From positions 124,001 to 188,000 of the forward strand of contig JAVXVG010000008.1 of assembly GCA_032229975.1 (NCBI GenBank): 64,000 nucleotides of DNA, read 5' to 3'. Source of the DNA: JAIVGV01 sp032229975 (GTDB lineage Bacteria; Acidobacteriota; Blastocatellia; Pyrinomonadales; Pyrinomonadaceae). The position numbers and the translations under genes were made by a program. Within the stretch, counting starts at the first letter, position 1; each line of letters opens with the position of its first letter. Shown piece by piece: positions 57,718 through 64,000 of this stretch. Under the pieces are notes generated by a model. The model ran no database searches. It was not told the DNA's origin and was given only the letters and a program-made list of their open reading frames with translations.

Positions 57718-59691
57718 CTACTCCGCACTTTGGGAAGCATCACGCTTCTCATTTCCGTCGGCGCTCTCTTCATCTCTCACCTGCTCGCGACGGGCGGGAG
57801 CGGGCTTCGACGAAACTTGATGTTCCGGCGCGGAGACTTCCGTCGCCGAAACCGTTGGCGAGATCGGCGAGTCGTCTTCCACAGGCGGCTGGCCCTCGTA
57901 CGCAGCTTCCGCTTTGGCAAGCACCGCCGCTTCGGTCGAGGTCATGCCCGGCGCGGGCGTGATCGTGTCGGGTCTGAGATCGCGACCCACGTCTTGCAAC
58001 GCCAACTGATCGATCGACATCTGCTCGACTTCGCTGAGCGCGACCGGATCGGCTGAATCGATAGCGAGCGCATCGTGCCCAGCGTGGAACGGTTCACCGC
58101 CCTCGACCGCTTCGTCGTAGCCTTCGTTGGTCATCGCATTCGAGGGTTTAACTTCGTCCGCATCGACATTCGGATCAGCCTCTGCGGAGTAAGCGTGCTG
58201 CTCAACTTCTTCGCCGCTTGCTTCATCCGTGCGGCCTTCGACGTGAGCGTCGCCCGCGTTGTCGTCCATCTGTTCATCGACTGCGCTTATCGATTCTGCT
58301 TCGGCATCTTCGCCGTCAACGGTTTCAGTCGCTTCGACTCCCGCAGTCGCGGCGACTTCATCGGCAGGTCCGCCTTCATTAGTTTCAACCGGGCCCTCTT
58401 CGCTCTCAGTCTGCTTGCTGCGCTCGCGCGCGGCGACGATTGCCTGCGCCGAGTCGAGCATCGCCTGCGCTTCGTCGAGACTCGTGTCGAGCATTTCGAC
58501 GAGCGTGTCGATGTCGAGCGCGGCGAGCGCGTCGATGTCGTCGATGCCGTGTTCGGCGAGGGCGGCTGATGTCGATGCCGTCACGCCTTCCAAAGCGGTC
58601 AAAGGAACTGCGCCGCCCGAAGCGATGAGCGCGCCCATCTGCTCGGCGACTTCCTTCTTGATCTCTTCCTCGCTGCGAATGTCTATGTTCCAACCGACGA
58701 GCTTCGTCGCGAGCCGCACGTTCTGCCCGCGCTTGCCGATGGCGAGACTCAACTGATCTTCGTTAACGATCACTTCCATCTGCCGGCTCTCGATGTCCGT
58801 GATGCGAACCTGATTGACCTTCGCGGGCGACAGGGCATTCGCCGCAAACACGGAAGGCTCTTCAGACCACTCGATGATGTCGATCTTCTCGCCGCGCAAC
58901 TCTCTGATGATCGCCTGCACGCGCGAGCCCTTCATGCCGACGCACGCGCCGACCGGATCAACGTCGCGCTCGGTTGAAGAGACGGCGATCTTCGCGCGCT
59001 CGCCCGGCTCGCGCACGGCGGATTTGATGACGACCGTGCCATCGTAAATCTCCGGCACTTCCATCTCGAAGAGTCGCTTCAAAAGTTCGCCCGAAGAGCG
59101 CGAGGTGATGATCTGTGGCCCCTTCGCTTCCTTCAACACGTCTTCGATGACGACGCGGATGCGCTCGCCCTGATTCCACTGCTCGCCGCGCGACTGTTCC
59201 TTGCGCGGCAGCAAGGATTCGACCGTGCCGAGATCGACGATGATGTCGCCGCGCTCGAAACGCTTGACCATGCCGTTGACGAGATCGCCGACCTTGTCGA
59301 TGTACTGCTCATAGACTTGCGCGCGCACGGCATCACGCACCTTCTGAAAAAGAATCTGCTTCGCGGTCTGCGCCGCGATGCGTCCCATCTCTTCCATCGG
59401 CAGAGGCAGTTGCAGTTCGTCGCCTACGTCAACCTCTTCGCCCGCGAGTTCCTGCGCTTCGGCGAGCGACATCTCGCGTCCCGGGTTCGTCACCTCTTCG
59501 ACGACGACCTTCGACGCGAACAGCTCGATACCTGCTTCGCTGCTCCATTCGACGGCGATCTCTTCGCCCGCCTTGAACTGCTTGCGCGCCGCCGCACGCA
59601 CCGCCTCCTTCATCGCCTCGATGACGAGTTCGCGGTCGATGCTGTGCTCCTTGCACAGCGCGTCAATGCTCTGTCCGATGGATGCGCTCAT
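57718..59691 (-). CDS. nusA: Transcription termination/antitermination factor NusA with long acidic tail
   Basis: 657 residues. N-terminal RNA polymerase-binding domain (SIGQSIDALCKEHSIDRELVIEAMKEAVRAAARKQF), an S1 domain around VNGMVKRFERGDIIVDLGTVESLLPRKEQ, and KH1/KH2 (GMKGSRVQAIIRELRGEKIDIIEWSEEPSVFAANALSPAKV, then LSLAIGKRGQNVRLATKLVGWNIDI). A helical repeat module follows (ALAEHGIDDIDALAALDIDTLVEML). From about residue 435 to the end the chain is Glu/Asp/Ala-rich and looks disordered, giving a protein longer than E. coli NusA (495). Binds RNA polymerase to control pausing and termination; may act on the leader at 60347-60364. Confidence 0.97.
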   Translation of the reverse strand: MSASIGQSIDALCKEHSIDRELVIEAMKEAVRAAARKQFKAGEEIAVEWSSEAGIELFASKVVVEEVTNPGREMSLAEAQELAGEEVDVGDELQLPLPMEEMGRIAAQTAKQILFQKVRDAVRAQVYEQYIDKVGDLVNGMVKRFERGDIIVDLGTVESLLPRKEQSRGEQWNQGERIRVVIEDVLKEAKGPQIITSRSSGELLKRLFEMEVPEIYDGTVVIKSAVREPGERAKIAVSSTERDVDPVGACVGMKGSRVQAIIRELRGEKIDIIEWSEEPSVFAANALSPAKVNQVRITDIESRQMEVIVNEDQLSLAIGKRGQNVRLATKLVGWNIDIRSEEEIKKEVAEQMGALIASGGAVPLTALEGVTASTSAALAEHGIDDIDALAALDIDTLVEMLDTSLDEAQAMLDSAQAIVAARERSKQTESEEGPVETNEGGPADEVAATAGVEATETVDGEDAEAESISAVDEQMDDNAGDAHVEGRTDEASGEEVEQHAYSAEADPNVDADEVKPSNAMTNEGYDEAVEGGEPFHAGHDALAIDSADPVALSEVEQMSIDQLALQDVGRDLRPDTITPAPGMTSTEAAVLAKAEAAYEGQPPVEDDSPISPTVSATEVSAPEHQVSSKPAPARREQVRDEESADGNEKRDASQSAE

Positions 59692-59770
59692 AACTTTTCG
59701 TCTCTACTCCGGCGCGTTGCGCGGGCGCTTGCCGTTGCCCACACGTTACGACCGGCTATTCTGTTGTTAT

Positions 59771-60301
59771 TCAGTTGTTAGATGCGCCGCCCTGCTTGGC
59801 GGCTTTCTCGCGTTCGGCGGCGAGGCGAAACTCCTCCTCAACGTCGATCTCCAGATTCGCCTTCACGACGACTTTAATCGGGACTCTAACCTCGCCACTC
59901 GTCTTGTCGTCGAAGACGACTGTCTCACCTTCTACGCCGACGATGCGCCCCTTGAAGTTGCGTTGACCGTTCACGGGCTCGCGCACCTTCATCTTCGCCA
60001 TGTGCCCTGCGAAACGCTCGTAGTCCTCCCGCTTGTAGAGTCCGCGTTCGAGTCCGGGCGAGGAGACTTCGAGTGTATATGCCGAACTGATGTAATCCTC
60101 CACGTCCAAGAGCGTGCCGATGTGACGGCTCACGGTCGAACAGTCCGCGTGGGTGACACCGCCCGGCTTGTCGATGAAGATACGCACCGCCGCGCTTCGT
60201 CCAATGACGCCCACGTCCGCATGAACCAACTCCAACCCGTGCTCTGCGGCCACGCGCTCGGCAATCCCCCTGATGCGTCCCTCTATCTCTGCCGACTCCA
60301 A
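59771..60301 (-). CDS. rimP: Ribosome maturation factor RimP
   Basis: 176 residues from TTG 60301. LESAEIEGRIRGIAERVAAEHGLELVHADV, RIFIDKPGGVTHADCSTVSRHIGTLLDVEDYISSAYTLEVSSPGLERGL, YERFAGHMAKMKVREPVNGQRNFKGRIVGVEGETVVF are the RimP blocks; the start was set at the TTG because AGGGGGT lies 9 nt upstream and the family begins there; the frame's earlier ATG at 60427 overlaps the promoter. It assists 30S subunit maturation. First gene of the rimP-nusA-infB operon. The C-terminal tail is Glu/Ala/Lys-rich. Confidence 0.93.
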   Translation of the reverse strand: MESAEIEGRIRGIAERVAAEHGLELVHADVGVIGRSAAVRIFIDKPGGVTHADCSTVSRHIGTLLDVEDYISSAYTLEVSSPGLERGLYKREDYERFAGHMAKMKVREPVNGQRNFKGRIVGVEGETVVFDDKTSGEVRVPIKVVVKANLEIDVEEEFRLAAEREKAAKQGGASNN

Positions 60302-60342
60302 CGCTTCACTACCCCCTGTCAAAAATCGCCTTCCGCGCAAAC

Positions 60343-60364
60343 AAAAAGTGGGCGCGAACCCACT
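60343..60364 (-). promoter_or_regulatory. Terminator-like hairpin in the rimP operon leader (attenuator candidate)
   Basis: On the minus strand AGTGGG-TTCGCG-CCCACT (60364 to 60347) is followed by TTTTT (60347-60343), inside the leader between the promoter and the rimP TTG. A premature terminator here would let NusA level set operon readthrough. Regulation is inferred; the hairpin is seen. Confidence 0.55.
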
Positions 60365-60397
60365 GGAAACGTTAGCCGCGCTCCGTGCAAGAGGCGG

Positions 60398-60427
60398 ATT
60401 ATACGGGACGATGCGCGGGCTAGGCAA
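60398..60427 (-). promoter_or_regulatory. Promoter of the rimP-nusA-infB operon
   Basis: TTGCCT (60422-60427), 18-nt spacer, TATAAT (60398-60403) on the minus strand. The start near 60391 gives a leader of about 90 nt. Confidence 0.7.
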
Positions 60428-60436
60428 GCGGGCAAC

Positions 60437-60500
60437 GATTGCGGATTGCGGATTGCGGATTGAAAGAGAGAGCCTAGTTTCTAATCCGCAATCCGCAATT
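60437..60500. repeat. Heptad-arm intercistronic hairpin, GATTGCG type
   Basis: Left arm 60437-60464 is four GATTGCG-like heptamers (three exact); right arm 60482-60500 has two to three complementary units. It starts 3 nt past the yqeY stop and ends 10 nt from the -35 of the rimP promoter. Confidence 0.86.
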
Positions 60501-60502
60501 CC

Positions 60503-60952
60503 TCATGCGCCTAGCTTCGCTTTGACGATCTCACTCATCACGCGTCCGTCCGCCGAGCGACCGGCGAGTTTTCCCTGCGCCGACTTCATCACCGCGCCCA
60601 TCTCCTTCATCGTGGTCGCGCCGGTCTCCGTGATCGCGGCGGCGATGGCTTGCTCGATCTCCTCGCGCGTCGCGGCTTGCGGCAGATACTCCTCGATGAC
60701 ACGGATTTCGACGCGCTCCTTCTCGGCGAGTTCGGGGCGATTGCCTTTATCGTACTGCTCGACCGAATCCTTGCGCTGCTTGACGAGCGACTGGAAGAGT
60801 TTCGTCAACTCCTCGTCGGTCAACTCACCGCCCTTGTCGATCTGGCGATTCATGATCGCGGCTTTGACCATACGCAGTGTTGAGAGTCGCGGCGCGTCCT
60901 GCGCTTTCATCGCGGCGGTCAGGTCGTCTGTAATGCGTTGCTTCAATGACAT
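60503..60952 (-). CDS. yqeY: GatB/YqeY domain-containing protein
   Basis: 149 residues, the usual size. KQRITDDLTAAMKAQDAPRLSTLRMVKAAIMNRQIDKG, VEQYDKGNRPELAEKERVEIRVIEEYLPQAATREEIEQAIAAAI and MKEMGAVMKSAQGKLAGRSADGRVMSEIVKAKL are the YqeY blocks, related to the tRNA-binding tail of GatB. Suspected to bind tRNA; function not established. It lies between uvrA and rimP with 74 nt to uvrA; a stress-response or repair link is not evident. Confidence 0.93.
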   Translation of the reverse strand: MSLKQRITDDLTAAMKAQDAPRLSTLRMVKAAIMNRQIDKGGELTDEELTKLFQSLVKQRKDSVEQYDKGNRPELAEKERVEIRVIEEYLPQAATREEIEQAIAAAITETGATTMKEMGAVMKSAQGKLAGRSADGRVMSEIVKAKLGA

Positions 60953-61026
60953 AGTTCGTGGCCTCGAAGATTATTTCAATGGAGTTTCGATTAAGGGATC
61001 GACAAGCAACTTTGCCGCTTCTTGCT

Positions 61027-63909
61027 TCACGCGGCGGCGCGACCGTTTGAGCGCGCGAGGTGCGCTTTGAGGAAGCGTCCGGTCTCCGACTCTTTGGCGC
61101 GCATGATCTGTTCGGGCGTGCCGCGAGCGATGATGAACCCGCCCGCGTCGCCACCTTCAGGCCCAAGATCGATAACATGATCGGCGGTCTTGATCACGTC
61201 CAAGTTGTGCTCGATGACGAGCAGCGAGCCGCCCGCTTCAACCAGTGTGCGGAAAGCGGCCAGCAGCTTGTTGATATCCTCGAAGTGCAAGCCGGTGGTC
61301 GGCTCGTCGAAGATGTAGAGCGTGCGCGCGCCGGTCTTCTTCGAGAGGTGCGCGGCGAGCTTGATGCGTTGCGCCTCGCCACCCGAAAGAGTTGTCGCCG
61401 ACTGGCCGAGACGCAGATAACCGAGACCAACGTCGTCGAGCACGCGCAGTTTGTTAGCGATCCGGTTCACGTCGCGGAAGAAGTGCATCGCCTCGCGCAC
61501 GGTCATGTTCAGCACGTCGTTGATGCCCTTGCCGTGATAGCGCACGTCCAAGACGGTTTGCTTGAAGCGCGTGCCCTTGCATTCCTCGCAGACTAATTCC
61601 ACGTCCGCCAAGAACTGCATCTCGACTGTCACAGTGCCGTCGCCCTCGCACACGTCGCAGCGACCACCGGGGACGTTGAAGGAGAAGTGCGACGCATCCA
61701 AGCCCTTCGACTGAGCGTCGCGCGTTGAGGCGAAGGCTTCACGTATGCCGTCGTAAACTTTGATATACGTGACAGGGTTCGAGCGCGGCGTGCGACCGAT
61801 GGGCGACTGATCGACTAAGATCACATCGTCGATCTGATTCGCGCCTTCGATCTTCGCAAATGCGCCGACGTGGCCCGTCCACTCGCCGCGCATCTTCTTG
61901 ATCCCTGCGAACAACACATCGTGAACGAGAGTTGACTTGCCGGAGCCGGAGACGCCGGTGATGCAGGTGAAAATCTCCAAAGGGATTTCCACGTCGATAG
62001 ATTTCAGGTTGTGCTCGCTTGCACCGCGAATCGTCAACTTCTTCTTCGACGTACGACGCTGCTTCGGCTCTTTGATCTCCACCTCGCCGCGCAAATATTT
62101 TCCGGTGAGCGTCGCGGAATCTTTCAAAAGCCCAGCAAAATCGCCCTCAAAGACGACGCGGCCGCCGAGTTCCCCGGCGGCTGGCCCTATGTCGAGGATG
62201 TGATCGGCGGCGCGCATCATGTCGGCATCGTGCTCGACGACGAGGACGGTGTTGCCGATGTCGCGCAGGTCGTGAAGCAGTTTGATCAAGCGTTCGCTGT
62301 CGCGCGGGTGCAGACCGATTGAAGGCTCGTCCAAAACATACAACGCGCCGACGAGCGACGAGCCGAGATTCGTCGCGAGTTGAATGCGCTGCGCTTCGCC
62401 GCCCGACAAAGTCGAAGCGAGACGGTCGAGCGTTAAATAGTCGAGACCAACATCGACGAGGAAGCGTAGTCGTCTGCGAATCTCAAGCATCACCTTGTCG
62501 GCGATGGCCGTCTGCTCCGTCGTCAACTCAAGCGTGTCGAAGAAGACTGCCGAGTCTTTAACGTGAAGCTGACAGATTTCCGGCAGCGTGCGATTGCCGA
62601 CTCTCACGTCGCGCGCTTCTTGACGGAGCCGTCCGCCGTGGCAATCGGGGCAGAGCGTGTAGCCGCGATAGCGCGAGAGGAAGACGCGGACGTGCAGTTT
62701 ATATTTTTTAGTTTCGAGCCACTCGAAGAACCCGCGCACGCCAGACCAGTTGCCCTTGCCTTCGACGATGGCCCTCTGCTGCGCTTTCGAGAGCGACGCG
62801 AACGGCTCGTCCATCGAAATCTTTTCCGTGCGCGCGAAGCGTTTGAGTTCCGTGCGAGCCCATTCATACTGCGGCTTCGTCCACGGCTCAATCGCGCCGT
62901 CTTCCAGAGAGAGTTGCGGGTTCGGGATGACGAGATCGAGATCGAGACCGATGGTGTTGCCGAAGCCCTGACACGTCGGGCACGCGCCGTATGGATTGTT
63001 GAAGCTGAAGAGTCGCGGCTCCGGCTCGGCGTAGATCGTATGGTCGTACTTGCACTCGAAGCGTTCGGAGAAGTTGAGCGCGCGCGACGGCGCATCGTCG
63101 GTCGGCGCGGTCTGAACGACGGCGATACCGTGGCCTTCGACGAAGCAAGTCTCTAACGAATCGACGAGGCGCGTGCGTACATCTTCGCGCGCGGCGAGGC
63201 GATCGACGAGGACGTAAACGTCCGCGAAGTCCGCGCGCGTGTAGTCGTCGGGTGAGCGCAGTTCGATGATCTGGCCCTGCGAGTAGAGTCGCGTGAAGCC
63301 GCGCTGCATGAGGCTCATCACGTGTGCGACGATCATCTGTCGGCTGATCACACCGCTCGATTCGATCTTAGTCTTGCGCGACTTGGTTGATTTCTTGCCC
63401 GCGCCGTTGCCGTTCATCTCAATTCTCATTCCCGCGTCGGCGGGAAAGAGGACGTAGAAGCGCGTGCCTTCGGCGAGCGTCGAGAGAATTTCGGAGGCGG
63501 AAGAATCGGGCGAGTCTTTGTGAACTTCACGACCGCAGACGCGACAGATAGTCGTGCCGACGCGCGCGTACAAGAGTCGCAGGTAGTCGTAGATTTCCGT
63601 CTGCGTGCCGACGGTCGAGCGCGGGTTGCGCGTCGAGTTCTTCTGCCGGATCGCAATCGCGGGCGGGATGCCGCGCACCTCGTCCACGTCCGGCTTGTCC
63701 ATGCGCTCAAGGAACTGCCGCGCGTATGACGAAAGAGATTCGACGTAGCGACGCTGGCCCTCGGCGTAGATCGTGTCGAAGGCGAGCGAAGATTTGCCCG
63801 AACCAGAGACGCCCGTCACGACCGTCAACTGCTCGATAGGGATCGTGAAATCGATGTTCTTGAGATTGTTGACGCGCGCCCCGCGCACAGTGATCGCTTG
63901 TTCTGCCAT
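61027..63909 (-). CDS. uvrA: Excinuclease ABC subunit A
   Basis: 960 residues. Two ABC ATPase halves: Walker A GVSGSGKSSLAFDTIYAEGQRRYVESLSSYARQFLERMDKPDVD and GVSGSGKSTLVHDVL; signatures LSGGEAQRIQLA and LSGGEAQRIKLA; Walker B regions YVLDEPSIGLHPRDSERL and YIFDEPTTGLHFEDINKL. Zinc-module Cys appear in CRVCG, CPTCQG, CPDCHG and CDVCEGDG. ATP-dependent damage recognition in nucleotide excision repair with UvrB. The ATG at 63909 is 91 nt from the window edge; a TACAAT at 63969-63974 on the minus strand might be its -10 but I see no -35. No LexA-type site is recognisable to me. Confidence 0.98.
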   Translation of the reverse strand: MAEQAITVRGARVNNLKNIDFTIPIEQLTVVTGVSGSGKSSLAFDTIYAEGQRRYVESLSSYARQFLERMDKPDVDEVRGIPPAIAIRQKNSTRNPRSTVGTQTEIYDYLRLLYARVGTTICRVCGREVHKDSPDSSASEILSTLAEGTRFYVLFPADAGMRIEMNGNGAGKKSTKSRKTKIESSGVISRQMIVAHVMSLMQRGFTRLYSQGQIIELRSPDDYTRADFADVYVLVDRLAAREDVRTRLVDSLETCFVEGHGIAVVQTAPTDDAPSRALNFSERFECKYDHTIYAEPEPRLFSFNNPYGACPTCQGFGNTIGLDLDLVIPNPQLSLEDGAIEPWTKPQYEWARTELKRFARTEKISMDEPFASLSKAQQRAIVEGKGNWSGVRGFFEWLETKKYKLHVRVFLSRYRGYTLCPDCHGGRLRQEARDVRVGNRTLPEICQLHVKDSAVFFDTLELTTEQTAIADKVMLEIRRRLRFLVDVGLDYLTLDRLASTLSGGEAQRIQLATNLGSSLVGALYVLDEPSIGLHPRDSERLIKLLHDLRDIGNTVLVVEHDADMMRAADHILDIGPAAGELGGRVVFEGDFAGLLKDSATLTGKYLRGEVEIKEPKQRRTSKKKLTIRGASEHNLKSIDVEIPLEIFTCITGVSGSGKSTLVHDVLFAGIKKMRGEWTGHVGAFAKIEGANQIDDVILVDQSPIGRTPRSNPVTYIKVYDGIREAFASTRDAQSKGLDASHFSFNVPGGRCDVCEGDGTVTVEMQFLADVELVCEECKGTRFKQTVLDVRYHGKGINDVLNMTVREAMHFFRDVNRIANKLRVLDDVGLGYLRLGQSATTLSGGEAQRIKLAAHLSKKTGARTLYIFDEPTTGLHFEDINKLLAAFRTLVEAGGSLLVIEHNLDVIKTADHVIDLGPEGGDAGGFIIARGTPEQIMRAKESETGRFLKAHLARSNGRAAA

Positions 63910-64000
63910 GTCTTAAAAAGTTCGCCGCACTACACAGTGAACAATCCAGCGCACCGGCGAACCATGCATTGTAACCCGAACCGGCGTGCGTGCGCGAGCG

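Noticed and set aside
4453..60500. Heptad elements as CRISPR arrays
   Set aside because: Repeats are 7 nt without spacers, are palindromic as a pair of arms, and there are no cas genes.
1..64000. tRNA or rRNA genes
   Set aside because: I checked all gaps of 70 nt or more for cloverleaf-like stems with a TTC-loop and CCA-like ends and found none that holds.

Overview
The window is a stretch of high-GC chromosome (roughly 60% by eye) that looks like Acidobacteriota, probably class Blastocatellia (Pyrinomonadaceae-like). This is an inference from several things together: an acidobacterial-type VWFA secreted protein (TIGR03436 style), many secreted or lipoprotein genes with low-complexity tails, frequent GTG and TTG starts, and the gene content overall. 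I see no tRNA, rRNA, CRISPR array, IS element or prophage structural gene.

Layout. 1-311: 3' end of a GspG-type pseudopilin gene. 369-4896: a secreted esterase, a receiver-domain protein with a long acidic tail, and an XdhC/CoxI pair with a DUF962 gene between. 4988-11686: a coiled-coil secreted protein, nadC-valS, an acyltransferase and a TMEM175-like channel, all on the minus strand. 11804-20605: MFS exporter, VIT/VWA protein, a Sco + multicopper oxidase pair, a Ycf48-like + DinB pair, and a coiled-coil protein. 20732-27525: a minus-strand proteolysis cluster (TonB-C protein, two M16 peptidases, a short ORF, a DUF885 peptidase). 27900-31530: ctpA-type protease, isochorismatase-like hydrolase, a small membrane protein and a VOC protein. 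31874-35393 is an accessory block: a SWIM-zinc-finger/Rad52 annealing protein, two small partners, a divergent XRE regulator with a visible operator, and an AT-richer GIY-YIG-like gene. 35426-41429: class A beta-lactamase, a degenerate ImmA/IrrE-like + primase-like pair, a GAF-SpoIIE phosphatase and pilT. 41621-51874: secreted VWA, metallopeptidase, lipoprotein and FecR proteins, a CrtI-like oxidoreductase, CPBP protease, Nudix and folC. 51976-63909: housekeeping core accD, nrnA, rbfA, infB, nusA, rimP, yqeY, uvrA.

The most striking feature is not a protein. At least 13 co-directional gene junctions carry an imperfect hairpin whose two arms are each built of degenerate tandem repeats, nearly always with a 7-nt period. 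The heptamer differs between elements (AGTCNNN, ACGATGA, AGCANTC, AGTTNAA, GTTTCAN, GATTGCG) but the architecture and position do not: each begins at, or within about 15 nt of, the stop codon of the upstream gene and fills the gap to the next start. Convergent junctions instead carry ordinary near-perfect terminator hairpins. In accD, nrnA and rbfA the heptads form the last codons of the protein.

Other points of interest are a terminator-like hairpin in the rimP-nusA-infB leader behind a consensus promoter, an operator overlapping the SWIM-Rad52 promoter, a probably leaderless mRNA for the ImmA/IrrE-like gene, a short ORF coupled by an ATGA overlap to the DUF885 gene, and a serine-rich run next to the HExxH of a lipoprotein peptidase. 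Starts were moved from the longest reading frame wherever a ribosome binding site or promoter argued for it; each such choice is stated.
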